This document shows positions 46,306 to 59,045 of a stretch of 64,000 nt of DNA, piece by piece. Each line of letters starts with the position of its first letter. Position 1 is the first letter of the stretch. The stretch spans positions 10,432,899 through 10,496,898 of the forward strand of contig OZ005694.1 of the NCBI GenBank assembly GCA_963930775.1. The letters are read 5' to 3'. The notes beneath the pieces are model-generated. The model was not told the origin of the DNA, did no database searches, and saw only the letters and a list, made by a program, of their open reading frames with translations. The stretch comes from Cliona cf. orientalis. Lineage: Eukaryota > Porifera > Demospongiae > Clionaida > Clionaidae. Both the position numbers and the translations under genes were made by a program.

Positions 46306-49184
46306 TCATGGTTTGTAGTGTTCTGCACAGAACTGATTTATTCTGTTGCATGCTATGTTCAGTTTGTCATTGGGCATGATGAGAGCAATGCGAAAGGCGT
46401 CTGGATAGCCAAATATCTAAAAAAAATCAGCAGGTGTGTGCATCAGTGTGTAGGGGTAGGGGGTGGAGAGAGAGATTATGAATTGGCACAACAATTATTA
46501 CTAATAATTTTGGCAGATATGTAGGCAAAAAACTCACAGATCCTGGTAGACATGTCACTCCTTGTTCTATGATCAACTGCTTGGCAAACTCAACGTCATC
46601 CTTAAACTCTGGGAAGCACTTCATGTCCACACCAACCTGCACAAGAGAAACCAACTTTCATTGAGGGGAGAGAAAGTCAAACAATAAAGTGGCCAAATTT
46701 GCTTAAGGCCATGCATGGTAAATTTGCAATCAAGATGATAAAAATAATAATATTTTGAGTGGTTGATCTCACCATGAGAAACCAACTTTCATTGAGGGGG
46801 GAGAAAGTCAAACAATAAAGTGGCCAAATTTTACTATGATAGTATGTACCCATCAGGTGCAAATTGAGTTTACCGTAGATCTGGAAATTTTCGTGTAAAG
46901 AAACTTTCGTATGATAAATTTTTGTGTAAAAAATTTTTGTAGGAACGACCCCTTACCGCATTAGCGTTAATAGTGCATGCTAATTTTCGTAAGATTAATT
47001 TTCCTAGCCACCATCGACTACGAAACAACGAAAATTTCCAGATTTACGGTATAAGGCCATGCAGGCAAGTTAGCGATCAAGATGGTAAAAATAATTATTT
47101 GAGTCGGTTGATCTCACCATGAGGTACATGGCTCCAGCCGGCATGACTGGCTTGAGTCCTGGTATGCTAGAGAAGACAGAGTAGCTAGTCTTGGCGTTGC
47201 TCTCAAAGACAGCCATGGTCTCAGAGAGGAAGGACTGGGGGACGTTGGCGAAGATGCTGGGAATAGCGGCCTGAACGACTGAGGCAGGGTTTAGAAGCCT
47301 CATCGCCATTTGAAAAAACCCAGGACGAACCTAACAAAAAAATATATAAATAAATACCAGCAATACAATACTTAGCATGTAATAATACAGTACATAAGAT
47401 ATGGCAGGATCAAATAAATTATGTGTGGCCTTTTTTTTTAACTAACAGAGTTACATTAATTTCATCATGTAACAATAATATAAGGTGGTACATAAGATAT
47501 GGCATAATCAAATAAATTTGTGGCCTTTTTTTTAACTTACAGAGTCTTTGAGTACGCCTTGCATGTCGTGGATGACCAGCCATCCACACCTCAGTCCAGG
47601 GACGAGGTAGCGCTTGCTCAGTGCCCCACAGCTGATAACTGGCACACCCTCTGAGAGGTGGCCCAAGGGATGATGTTCGTGACCCTCGAATACCTGTAGT
47701 CAGCCGAGGAGAAATAAAAAGATCATCATACTCTCTTGCTGGGGTACTTATACACAAATAAGCATAATATTGAAAGAAATTTGGCTGTAATCACATTCAA
47801 GTAAGCTAAATAACTGAAATGTGGCAGAAATACAGGTAGTACACTAAATTTAATCTCTGTACGCATACCATTCCAGCGTAGACTTCATCTGCAATAATGG
47901 GCACTTTCTTTTTCTCAGCCACGGCCAAGATGTCCAGCAGGTGCTGACGAGAGTAGACTGATCCACAGGGGTTGCTGGGGTTGTTGACAATGATGGCAGC
48001 TGTGTTCTCATCAATCTGCCTCTCCAGGTCCTCCAAGTCAACCTCCCAGCTTCTCTCTGGCTGCATAAGAAATGACTCTCTCTCTCTCTCAAAAATCTCT
48101 CTTCTCTTCCCCTCCCCTCCCCCTCTCTCCCTTTCTCCCGCCTTACCAACAGTTTGTAGCTATTCAGTTTGATATCCAGAGCACCAGCCAAACATCCATA
48201 TATGGTGAAATGTGGCCTTGGTATCAAAATAGTCTGTCCTGGCTCGCAGACTGTTCCAAATATAATTTCCAGCACTCCAGATGTACCAGGAGCCAATATC
48301 ACATCCTGCCCATGTAAAAATTTAATGTACCGATACACACAAAAATACAATAATATTATTATCACCATGAGCAATAAAACAAATCCCAATGTTGTGATAG
48401 AGCTGGCGGGCCACATAACCACATGACACATAGTTTCCTCTATGACAAATATTTAAGGAATTGAGGGGAAATTCCCTCGATAATTTAGCAATCATGGATA
48501 GGGCACTACCTCATGTGTGAGTTTGCAGTTATCTGAAGAAGACATTTGGGCAATGGCCTCTCTGGCTTCCACTAGGCCAGCGGAGTGAGGGTAGCCATTG
48601 ATCTTGGCTTCACCGCTGTCCAGCGCAGCTCTCAAGGCTTCCTTCACGGCTGGGTGGGGCTCAAGGTTGCCAAAGATTGACGGATCACCTGAAGTATATA
48701 ATAATACGACCGTGAAGACAAAATTAATGTATAAAAATGACACCATATTCGAGCATATTCTATGATCAAATAAGAAGAAAATAATATTATACACATGTAT
48801 ATTTGGTGATTTACTCTAAGTGGGGTGAAGTGGGGTAGGGGGGAAGGTGTGTCTCACCAATGCCCAGTCTGTAGATGTCCTTAGTACTCTTCTCCATGGC
48901 AGGGAGGAAGTGTTTCTCCATCAGTACTCTGATAGGATTGATGCATGCCTGGGCTCGCCTTGAAGCTTTCAGCTGAGGCCAAGAGCCACCTAAAAAAGGA
49001 GTAGTACAGTAGTATTAGAAATAAAACACATCATCTCTGATAGCAAGTCTCTACTACCTCCAATGGCGGTCCCTGAAGCAGCTCTCTGTGTGCACCTCGT
49101 CAGAATACGTTGATGATGACGGATGGAGACGAAGAAATTCTCCAGGAGACCATTAGACGTCCGTATGAGCCTGATAGAAGACAT
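46306..49184 (-). CDS. TAT: Aminotransferase-like copy D with presequence-like N-terminus
   Basis: Nine exons in gene order: 49058-49184, 48858-48989, 48510-48688, 48147-48305, 47869-48060, 47541-47693, 47118-47330, 46537-46636, 46306-46416; about 450 aa. PLP positions are kept: [16 protein letters not shown], Lys in [10 protein letters not shown], Arg in AFRIALIMP. The widely conserved Trp before the Arg of PGWR is Leu (VPGLRCGW). The extra first exon gives [20 protein letters not shown] followed by more Arg, with almost no acid: it looks like a mitochondrial presequence and is missing from every other copy. It is divergent from copy E, starts 136 bases apart. Most similar to E and F. Confidence 0.85.
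46646..46870. repeat. Tandem duplication inside intron 7 of TAT-like D
   Basis: A unit of about 131 bases (gagaaaccaactttcattga through ggttgatctcaccatg) is repeated; the second copy begins at 46777 and is split by the MITE at 46871. Each unit carries a copy of the intron's 5' splice site (CATG/GTGAGATC on the minus strand). Confidence 0.8.
46871..47051. mobile_element. Inverted-repeat element (MITE family 1), copy in TAT-like D
   Basis: 181 bases with ends taccgtagatctggaaattt and the inverse aaatttccagatttacggta. This is the better preserved of the two copies (the other is at 19632-19816). It interrupts a tandemly duplicated intron segment, so it inserted after or during that duplication. 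Confidence 0.88.
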
Positions 49185-49320
49185 CCTCTTCTGACCCCAA
49201 AGCCTTTGTTTTTCTGGCAGCTGCAACTAATCACCTTCGGTAAGTGGTCGTTAAGGGGCGGGGCTGGAATACAGCTATAGCTACGCCCCTTTTTAGTGAA
49301 CTTGTGCGTTTCAACCAAAA
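49185..49320. promoter_or_regulatory. Bidirectional promoter between TAT-like D and E
   Basis: Only 136 bases separate the two opposed start codons, so both genes must share core promoter DNA. It contains ggggcgggg at about 49256 (Sp1/GC-box type) and no TATA box. Confidence 0.6.
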
Positions 49321-51645
49321 ATGGAGGTGGAGAGAGAAGAGACGTGGGTGCTGGGGCCCTCGCAGCGATCACTGGCCTGCTACAACCCCATTCGCTCGCT
49401 AGTAGAGAAGAGCTTTCTCCCTGCTCTGCAGAGATGTGACAAAGAAGTTTTCAAGCTAGCTACAGGTACCAGAGTATCAACCTAGTGGCTGCTGAGCTAA
49501 CCCTTGCCTCTAGATTCTATGGTGCATAGTACAAATATTATTATTACAAATCTTACTTGATATTTATAATAAATTAAAAGCTCAATATGCAATTCCCACC
49601 ATTTGTCAGGTGATCCAGCTGTCTTTGGCAATCTTGATCCCCACCCAGCAGTGAATGAGGCGGTGAGAGCCGTACTGGACAGCAGTGAGGTCAACACCAA
49701 TGGCTACCCACACTCCTCTGGCTTGCTCGTGGCAAGGAAGGCCATTGCAGAGAAACTCTCAACAGATAAACATAAATTTTCACCAGAGGTATTGGAAACT
49801 GCAGTGTGAATGCTTCTAGCAGCAACCATAAGAGTAACACCTTTAAGGCCCATGTTGATGGGATTTGAGTCACACTGATTGTCTTTTCTCCAGGATGTGA
49901 TAATGACTCCTGGGACAACAGGTGCTCTGGAGATTGCCATGGCAACGCTGTGTGAGCGTGGAATGACAGTCCTCCTACCCAAGCCTGGATTTGCTTTCTT
50001 CAATTGCTTGGCTAACAACTTGGAAATCAAGCAAAAATTCTATACACTTCTGGTATGTACGCACCAAATCTTGTCATAAATTTTGATGATTATTTTCTTT
50101 CAATTTTTTGCAGCCAGAGAGAGGCTGGGAGGTTGATTTGGAGGATCTGGAGAGGCAGATTGATGAGAACACAGCTGCCATCATTGTCAACAACCCCAGC
50201 AACCCCTGTGGATCAGTCTACTCTCGTCAGCACCTGTTAGACATCTTGGCCGTGGCTGAGAAAAAGAAAGTGCCCATTATTGCAGATGATGTCTATGCTG
50301 GAATGGTTAATTATTAATTAGTCCTATCACCCTAACTGATATACAATGAGATTGTCGGTCCCTTGATGACTAAAAGTATGGCACTAAAATGATAATGCTG
50401 TTAATTATTTAGGGTTTAGATCAACTAATGAGATGTAATCATTCTATTCATCCAAAATTTAATAACTCATAGTCAGCTGTACTAATTCCCTTATTAACAC
50501 ACACCAGAATTGTGTGATATCCTGTTCTTTTTGTACCTCTTCCCCTATCAGGTGTTCAAAGGTCAGGAGTACCACTCCCTGGGCTACCTATCAGAGAAGG
50601 TGCCCATCCTCAGCTGCTGCAGCCTGAGCAAGCGCTACCTCATCCCCGGATGGAGGTGTGGATGGCTGGCCGTCTACGACAAGCAAGGACTCCTCGGAGA
50701 CAAAGTAAGTCTAGCGATAATATTTTGTTACAGAATTTGACAAAAATGCATACTTGAAGGTGGTGATGAAGTATAAACTTTTGAACATAGTTTTTGTGGT
50801 ATCCTAATAATGCATACATGACCTGCGTATGCCTCTTGCTTGCGTCCTCTATTCCATACCTCACTAGCATAAAATATGCATAATTTCAGCTTTTAATGCT
50901 TGCATTTTTGCTTTTTCCCTTCGATCTGCAGACTCGACTAGGACTTACGCAGCTGCCCACTAGACTGCTGAACCCCTCGGCCATCATCCAAGCTGCCATC
51001 CCGGCCATCTTCAAGAACATTCCCGACTCCTTCTTTGCCCAGACGATGGAGGTGTTTGAAACCAATGCCAAGACGTGCTACTCCATCCTGTCCAAGCTGC
51101 CAGGTCTCCACCCCGTCATGCCAGCTGGCTCCATGTTCATCATGGTAGGTCAATGAATTGTAATGAGATTGCGAATTGTTCATGTGATATTGGCTCAATT
51201 ATTTGCTGCATGATAATCAAAAGAGCTAGAGCTAGGTTGTTCACTTGGCAGTTGCTCAATATTCAGTCGTGCAAGAAAGCCTACATGCACTATATTGACG
51301 ACCTTTTACCACATGCACAGCTGCTAGGGATGTGAAAATTAATATTCTTTCATATTGTACGTACAGACTAGAATTGAGCTGGATCGCTATCCTGATTTTA
51401 AAGATGACACGACCTTTGTCACTGAGCTGATAGCAGAACAGGGGGTCACATGTATGCCTGGATCGGTAAGGGGTCATCAACATTTTTGTGCAGTATGTAT
51501 ATTATGTAATGATGATGTCATGTTTATGCTACAGATTTTTGGCTACGATTCTTCGTTCCGTATTGCCCTGATGATCCCTAATGATAAGCTGAACGTAGCT
51601 TGCAACAGGATTAGTGAATTTTGTAACAAACACTATAGGAAATAA
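49321..51645 (+). CDS. TAT: Tyrosine-aminotransferase-like enzyme, copy E
   Basis: Eight exons: 49321-49465, 49610-49788, 49894-50052, 50114-50305, 50552-50704, 50932-51144, 51367-51465, 51535-51645; about 416 aa. Key residues are [16 protein letters not shown], Lys in [17 protein letters not shown] and Arg in SFRIALMIP. The N-terminus ([20 protein letters not shown]) is short and acidic, with no presequence and no NLS-like cluster, so the enzyme is probably cytosolic. The exon 4 donor is the weak GTTAAT, where pseudogene F has the normal GTAAAT. The stop codon lies inside AATAAA (51641-51646), a probable poly(A) signal overlapping the end of the CDS. Substrate specificity may differ from A-C. 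Confidence 0.87.
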
Positions 51646-52768
51646 AGATCTTGTGTATTTTATTTTATTTAACATTGCAGTGTCATGTGTTTAGAAGTTT
51701 ATGAAACGATTACCACATTCCTAGTAGCTTCATTGTATATGGTAAAGGGTCACTATGTGTGTAAGTAGCATTCTTAAGTTATGCTGTAATTGTCAAATGC
51801 TTTAAAGTGGCATAACTTGAAAATGAAAACAGATGACAAAACTTTTAAATATTTCTAGAATCATTTTCCATATTCACCTGTATCTGTGCCAAATTTCACG
51901 ATTCGATACCCTTACCATTCGATACCTTTACTATTTCATATATACTAGGGATGTAATGACTCGTGCCAGGTAAACACCATTAAAGGTCAAGGAGATTCTC
52001 CTAATGCTAATCATTATTATGTTAACAGATGGTGTTATTGCAGTCGGTTTATCAGCATGGAAAAGTTTTAATAACACATTTTTCTCAATCGTTATCCTAT
52101 TAAAAGAATAGATATACGGTATCGGATCAACGTCATAGTACGTAAACAGTTTATATAATCGTGTGACTTTTCATGCACTGTACATGCATGTATTGGAGTA
52201 ATCATGTGACTTTTCATATACACTGTACTGGAATAATATATAATATAGTCTGATTGTGATCACTTAAAAGAGTCAATATCAACAAGCTTAAGGCCCAGTC
52301 ACAACTTGTACATGCATGACTCGCTAGCGATTACAACTGGATCAACTAGCGATTGGTGACAAACGTTAATGGTGAGTGGCGTGTACGTTCCGACTGTATT
52401 GTGTAAGTTTTTACAAGTCATAACAACTCAGCCATTTATTCAAATAAGCAGGACAGGACATGTTTATAAAAGCATGACAACACAAGCGGGTACCAAGAGT
52501 ATATTATACTATATTCTTGACAAGTTACAGGGTTTATTTTTGCTCAAGGGGCAAACACATAGCAGTAAATTTGGGGAGGGGGGGGGAAGGGGGGCAAAAG
52601 TACCCCCTGCCCCCCCCCCCTTCCCCGAAATTAACCCTGGGCTATACCTGTCCATAGCTGCTATCTATCCAGCACAATCATGCACAATACCGAGTGTACA
52701 CATTCATTATTACACTTAGAAAACCATAATATTATAGCTACAAGTACAGTACTAGTGTAACTTTGGAA
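51646..52768. other. Intergenic after TAT-like E, duplicated downstream
   Basis: Mostly AT-rich. Segments at 51955-52010 (caggtaaacaccattaaagg) and 52255-52400 (gtgatcactt, gactcgctagcgattacaac, gtgagtggcgtg) recur near 58437 and 62505-62640, showing a large segmental duplication. A G/C-rich simple stretch lies at 52572-52625. No coding exon seen before 52769. Confidence 0.55.
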
Positions 52769-53658
52769 ATGCAAAGAAAGTACCGCCCAAGCGATGATGA
52801 GCTCAGGAGAGGTCGCCAACGGCTCAGACCACGAGGTGAGTCTTTAATAGTCACAAAATGTATAGAGAGGGGAAAAAATAGCCAAAACTTTACACTACAA
52901 CCAATGGTCCATGTACCGATGTTGACTCTATCCCAACAGAAGAGGCAAGAGAGAGAATCTATGATGAACCGCATGCACGGCTCAGCAAGGAGTGTTCTTC
53001 GCCACCACCCACTGAGCCAGAATACTACAACCAGATTATGATTACATACTTAAGAAGCAAAGAGTCTCAGCATGGCAGAGAAGAAGGTGCTACTGCAATG
53101 ATGCCACCTGCTACAAAGCCTATTCCTCCCCCTAAACCCAAAAAACCTACAAATGACAACACAGGTACAGATATCCATCAGCATTGTATAATAATAGTAC
53201 TCTCTATAATAATAGATAAATACACGTATCTTACCCGCCCCCCCCCCCCCCCCCATACATATACATTCATCAATATTATATACAATACACAGATGACAGG
53301 CGCTTTTCTCCCACTGGGTTTCCTACACAAGAAGAAGGGGAGAATATCTACGATCAACCTAACACAAGTGTGGAGTGCTCTTCGCCACAGCCCACTGAGC
53401 CAGAATACTACAACCAGAGTATGATTACATACTTAAGAAGAAAAAAGTTTCAATATGGCACAGAAGATGGTGGTAGTGCGATGATGCCGCCTGGTGCAAA
53501 GCCTATTCCTCCCCCCAAGCCCAAGAAACGTACTGATGATTATAAGCGTACAGGTACACTAAGTCATCAATCAGCATTGCTGTGATAACATACTATTACA
53601 TACAGATGATATCACCACAAGTTGGTCAAGCATGCAGGCAAAACAGACTCAGTATTAA
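52769..53658 (+). CDS. Small repeat protein with SH2/SH3-ligand motifs, copy 1
   Basis: Four or five small exons: 52769-52834 (MQRKYRPSDDELRRGRQRLR), about 52941-53163, about 53292-53552 and about 53605-53658 (DDITTSWSSMQAKQTQY). Two related modules of about 75 residues, one per exon, read ERIYDEP or ENIYDQP, then ECSSPPPTEPEYYNQ, MITYLRSKES, a Met/Pro segment and KPIPPPKPKK. IYDEP/IYDQP look like SH2-binding tyrosine sites and RPIPPPKPKK-type strings like SH3 ligands. No signal peptide, membrane helix or enzyme fold. It resembles a cytosolic signalling adaptor by motif content only; I do not recognise a family. A full paralogue lies at 62942-63857. Confidence 0.65.
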
Positions 53659-54029
53659 GCTGAATACAGACTGGTCCAGATACTTTTTTCGCCATTGAAA
53701 CTGACACTGTACTGGCAATAATTTCGTTGGCATACATGTATATAGATCAGCTAGCTCCAGTATATACCATGTATGCTGTATCTCAAAACATACACATTGT
53801 AAGGTAACACAAACAATGAACTATGTAACTACTGTAAACGATCCCCAGGGTAGGTCCCGTGTCCAAAACTTACAGTAAACATCCACAACCACTTTAGAGC
53901 AAAGTTTAGGCCATATACATGTATTGTACGGGGCTGAAAGTAGTGGAATCAGATTCTGAATTCTGACAATTGTTACAAAATTAATGTGGCTATGATTGTA
54001 CAAAAAATTAACCCTAAACGAGACCTGAC
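53659..54029. other. Intergenic between copy 1 and CLPTM1 fragment
   Basis: 3' flank of the repeat protein; its first part is shared with the flank after 63857 (ctggtccagatact). No gene. Confidence 0.5.
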
Positions 54030-54662
54030 TCAGTCCTGGTGTTCTTTGACCTTCTCCTTCTCCTCAAAAGACTCACCAAATTCATTAACCCTCGACTTGT
54101 CCACCGGGTACAACCTGCCACAATTCAACATTACATCATCATGAAATCATAGATACAGCACCCCCCTCCCCCCCCGGGATATAGTCTCACCATCGTTGGT
54201 AGAGGTAGACTACAAAGACCAAGTTGTCTCTAAAGACGGCGATGCGGTGGGAGGTTGGCATGGTGATGATGAATGTAAATACATCGTCGATGAAAGTGTT
54301 GAATGCCTATAATAATAATAATTATACACCCCCAAAAATATTAATGATCGTAATGAATGTTTAATAGCTACAGGGGACTTTTCTAACCTTATACATGAAA
54401 GGTCTCCACGGTAGATGGCCCACAGATTTCAGCTGTAAATAACAAAGATAAACTATGAGAGAGAGGAAGGGGGGGAGAGAAAATGTTTATTTCATCTCAC
54501 CTTGTAGTTGAGGAACAACTGAGGGAGCATGAAGAGAAATCCATATGCGTACATTCCTACATAATGGATGAAGGAGACATGGTGAGATAGAATCTTTAAA
54601 AATCTTTATAGGAACCTACCATTGTCAATTTGACAAGACTGTGTATCAGCCATGAGTACCAG
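54030..54662 (-). pseudogene. CLPTM1: CLPTM1 3' fragment, five exons
   Basis: In gene order: about 54620-54662 (SWYSWLIHSLVKLTM), 54501-54556 (MYAYGFLFMLPQLFLNYK), 54388-54432 (LKSVGHLPWRPFMYK), 54191-54306 (AFNTFIDDVFTFIITMPTSH, VFRDNLVFVVYLYQRW), 54030-54114 (RLYPVDKSRVNEFGESF...EHQD, stop). This is the conserved C-terminal membrane region of CLPTM1, a multipass ER/plasma-membrane protein. No upstream exons follow: a 135-base GA repeat and non-coding DNA come next. The open frames suggest recent truncation, or that it is spliced to exons I could not find. A more decayed copy lies at 61320-61740. Confidence 0.75.
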
Positions 54663-54683
54663 CTATGCATTAGAAAGAGGCAG

Positions 54684-54823
<140 letters not shown>

Positions 54824-54839
54824 AGTCATTCATCTACTA

Positions 54840-55552
54840 AGGGATGGACAAAGTACAGCCTGTGATCATATAAAAATTTACAAAATGCTTTAAGGCAGTA
54901 GCCTAATGCACTAAAGATTTAATGAAATAATTTATCTATTTTTTGAGTGCTGCATTTAGTTTTTTTTCACAATGGTTTGAAAAACACTAGCAATTTATGT
55001 ATTTTTTTTTTGTTAGTAGCGTGGTGGAAAAATATTATTATTATGTATATTTTCCTTAGTCCATATTGAAAAATTTCACAATTACTAGCAAAATACAATT
55101 GAGTCGAAGTGTAACAGTATAGCCTCTTGCTGATGCACCCCCAGGTGCGCGCACCTAACCAAGTATGGTAACGTGGCTAGGCTCTTGTGGCGTTGAGTTA
55201 TGTGTAGAGTGCTTGTTATGGTCATGTCGCTGATTGGCTATAAATTTACAGCAGCATAGGCACGAAATGACCATATATTATGGGCATGGAGCGGCTTTCG
55301 GGCGGCGTCTTGCCGCGCATAATTGGAATTCCGGGCGCGCGCGACATTGCCGCGCCGCATGAGAATTAATAATAAGTGGGTGTAGCATCCGTCTTAATTT
55401 TTAATGTTACAAGATTTAAAATCTTAGTCTGGCACACCAGCATTAAAACACAACTTTCATACATATACATTTAGCATAATATTAATAATTAATAATAAAT
55501 TTTACTGCTGATTTGAGGATTCTGTTTTATTATTATCATCACCATGCAGTCA
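54840..55552. other. Intergenic, no gene seen
   Basis: AT-rich except for a CpG-rich island at about 55270-55370 (ggcggcgtcttgccgcgc, ggcgcgcgcgacattgccgc). The island could be a promoter remnant, but no linked first exon was recognised. Confidence 0.4.
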
Positions 55553-55755
55553 TAGTAGTAGCTGTCGCAGTAGTGGTCGTTTGCGTTGAATCGACTTGTC
55601 CTTGTTGCTGGCTCTCTGTCTCTGTCTCTTTCTCCCCTCCCCTTCCTTGGGACCACCACCACTTTCTTCTTCTTCTTTAGGGGCCACTGTCTCTATTGAG
55701 ATCCCCATGGCGTCGTGGAGGGCTGGGACAGAGACAAAATCTCTAGGACGAGCCT
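55550..55755 (-). CDS. Orphan 3' exon of unknown gene
   Basis: After an acceptor (TTATTTAG) the minus strand reads ARPRDFVSVPALHDAMGISI, an acidic KEEEES stretch and a Lys/Arg-rich end (GRKRQRQRASNKDKSIQRKR...LLRQLLL) to TGA. The basic tail resembles nuclear or nucleolar proteins. I do not recognise the family and no upstream exon precedes it (to the right), where pseudogene F now lies. It may be a gene cut by the duplication. Confidence 0.35.
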
Positions 55756-55998
55756 AAATAACGTAAATGGGAGGTAAATGAAAACTTTTATTGCAGGTGC
55801 AGCCATAAAATTTAATAGCAAAGTATCTTCACACAAAATCACTACCTTTTCATTAATTATCACTATACATACGGGAGGAAAGGGAATACCTTAAAGTCTA
55901 TGAAACTTGAATAATAGCTATAATATAACAGAGGACTGCGGTCTTCCACTCCAGAGTATCAACTTGACCTAGTGGCTGCTGAGCTAACCCTTGCCTCT

Positions 55999-58370
55999 AG
56001 ATTCTGGGGCCCTCGCAGCGATCACTGGCCTGCTATAACCCCATTGGCTCGCTAGTAGAGAAGAGCTTTCTCCCTGCTCTGCAGAGATGTGATAAAGAAG
56101 TGCTCAAGCTAGCTACAGGTACCAGAGTATCAACCTAGTGGCTGCTGAGCTAACCCTTGCCTCTAGATTCTATGGTGCACAGTACAAATATTATTATTAC
56201 AAATCTTACTTGATATTTACAATAAATTAAAAGCTCAATATGCAATTCCCACCATTTGTCAGGTGATCCAGCTGTCTTTGGCAATCTTGATCCCCACCCA
56301 GCAGTGAATGAGGCAGTGAGGGCTGTACTGGACAGCAGCGAGGTCAACACCAATGGCTACCCTCACTCCTCTGGCTTGCTCGTGGCAAGGAAGGCCATTG
56401 CAGAGAAACTCTCAACAGACAAACTGAAACATAAATTTTCACCGGAGGTATTGGAAACTGCAGTGTGAATGCTTCTAGCAGCAACCATATGAGTTACCTT
56501 TAAGGCCCCAGTTGACAAGATTGAGTCCCACTGATTATCTTTCTTCAGGATGTGATAATGACTCCTGGGACAACAGGTGCTTTGGAGATTGCCATGGCAA
56601 CGCTGTGTGAGCGTGGAATGACAGTCCTCCTACCCAAGCCTGGATTTGCTTTCTTCAATTGCTTGGCTAACAACTTGGAAATCAAGCAAAAATTCTATAT
56701 ACACTTCTGGTATGTACGCACCAAATCTTGTCATAAATTTTGATGATTATTTTCTTTCAATTTTTTGCAGCCAGAGAGAGGCTGGGAGGTTGACTTGGAG
56801 GACCTGGAGAGGCAGATTGATGAGAACACAGCTGCCATCATTGTCAACAACCCCAGCAACCCCTGTGGATCAGTCTACTCTCGTCAGCACCTGCTGGACA
56901 TCTTGGCCGTGGCAGAGAAAAAGAAAGTGCCCATTATTGCAGATGATGTCTATGCTGGAATGGTAAATTATTAGTCCATACCTAACAGATCTAATGTCAG
57001 TCCCTTGATAACTGAGAGCTTTTGATCCAATTTAATGCTATTAGTTATTGATAGCTTAGATCGACCAGTGAGATGTTTGATGATCATTCAAATCCAAAAC
57101 TTAACAATTCACAGACATCAATTTTATCGCCTTGCTAATTGCTTATTTTTATTAGTACATACCAGAACAATGTGACCCAATCCTGTTATCAATCTCCCCC
57201 TATCAGGTGTTCAAAGGTCAGGAGTACCACTCCCTGGGCTACCTATCAGAGAAGGTGCCCATCCTCAGCTGCTGCAGCCTGAGCAAGCGCTACCTCATCC
57301 CCGGATGGAGGTGTGGATGGCTGGCCGTCTACGACAAGCAAGGACTCCTCGGGGACAAAGTAAGTCTAGCGATAATATTTTGTTACAGAATTTGACAAAA
57401 ATGCATACTTGAAGGTGGTGATGAAGTATAATTATACTTTTGGACGTAACTTTGTGATATCCCAATAATATATACATGACCTGCGTATGATGCCTCTTGC
57501 TTGCATCCCCTATTCTATACCTTACTAGCATAAAAATATGCATAATTTCAGCTTTTAATGCTTACTTGAAGGTGGTGATGTGGTATAATTCTTAATGCGT
57601 ATTTTTTTTTCATCGATCTACAGACTCGACTAGGACTTAAACAGCTACCCACTAGACTACTGAACCCCTCATCCATCATCCAAGCTGCCATTCCCGCCAT
57701 CTTCAAGAATGTTCCTGACTCCTTCTTTGCCCAGACGATGGAAGTGTTTGAAACCAATGCCAAGACGTGCTACTCCATCCTATCCAAGCTGCCAGGTCTC
57801 CACCCCGTCATGCCAGCTGGCTCCATGTTCATCATGGTAGGTCAATGAATATTATAATGAGATTGTGAATTGCTCATGTGATATTATAATATTTGCTGCA
57901 TGATAATCAAAAGAGCTAGGTCGTTCACTTGGCAGTTGCTCAATATTAGAAATCTTGCAACAAAGCCTACATACACTATATATCATAGGGGCGGGTGATA
58001 ACATGATCTATGACTATATTGACGACCTTTACCACATATGCAGCTACTGCTGGGGATGTGAAAATTAAGTCTTTCATATTGTATGTATGCAGACTAGAAT
58101 TGAGCTGGATCACTATCCTGATTTTAAAGATGATACAACCTTTGTCACTGAGCTGATAGCAGAACAGGGGGTCACATGTATGCCTGGATCGGTAAGGGTC
58201 ATCAACATTTTTGTGCAGTATGTATATTATGTAATGATGATGTCATGTTTATGCTACAGATTTTTGGCTACGATTCTTCGTTCCGTATTGCCCTGATGAT
58301 CCCTAACGATAAGCTGAACGTAGCTTGCAACAGGATTAGTGAATTTTGTAACAAACATTATAGGAAATAA
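55999..58370 (+). pseudogene. TAT-like copy F, truncated and frameshifted
   Basis: All eight exons of copy E are present with strong identity, including introns. Exon 1 (about 56004-56120) begins at the [13 protein letters not shown] region: instead of the ATG part there is a duplicate of intron 1 sequence (accagagtatcaac, ttgcctctag) with an in-frame TAG just upstream. Exon 3 (56549-56709) is 161 bases where E has 159, with two extra bases in the ttctatata run, which shifts the frame before the catalytic exons. Exon 2 has a harmless 6-base insertion. Exons 4-8 are otherwise open, so inactivation is recent. A new splice into the ttgcctctag acceptor would not repair the frameshift. Confidence 0.85.
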
Positions 58371-58703
58371 AAATCTCATGTATTTTATTTAACATTATAA
58401 TATTATACGGTGTCATAATTATGTTTATGATTCACACCAGGTAAACACCATTAAAGGTCAAGGAGGTTCTCCTAATATGCTTTATTTGTAGCTAGTTATT
58501 CGGAGATGCTTCAGTCAAACGGTAGTCTTCATCTACCAGCTGGATGAGAAGACAAGCTTATTTATGTATAATATTATGGGGTTGTGTGGATGGGGTTGTT
58601 TGCGACATTTATAAGTTTAGGTCATGGGACCTACTCTGGGATCTTTTGAAAGTGTTCACAGCCATAGTTTATTGTTATCTTACAATGTGTATGTTTTACA
58701 CAG

Positions 58704-58975
58704 ACTAGGAATTGAGCTGGATCACTATTCTGATTTTAAAGATAAATGGCCTTTGTCACTGAGCTGATGCAGAACAGGGGATTATATGTATGCCTGGATT
58801 GGTAAGGGGTCATCAACGTTTGTGTATTATGTAATGATGATGTCATGACATTCATTTTACATTTTGGCTATGATTCTTCGCTCCATATTGCCCTATAATG
58901 ATCCCTAATGATAAACTGAACATTGCCTGTAGTAGGATTAGTGAATTCTGTGACAAATATTTCATAATATAAAAC
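58704..58975 (+). pseudogene. Decayed last two exons of E-type aminotransferase
   Basis: Exon 7 (gaattgagctggatcactat, with deletions at gataaatggc and ctgatgcagaac) and exon 8 (attttggctatgattcttcg, with ccctataatgatcc insertion) are recognisable but carry several frameshifts. It directly follows pseudogene F. Older than F by its divergence. Confidence 0.8.
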
Positions 58976-59045
58976 CGTTAATACCCGGTAAGTTATTATA
59001 GATTTAACAAGCAAGTCAGTCATAATACATAATAATAATCATGGT

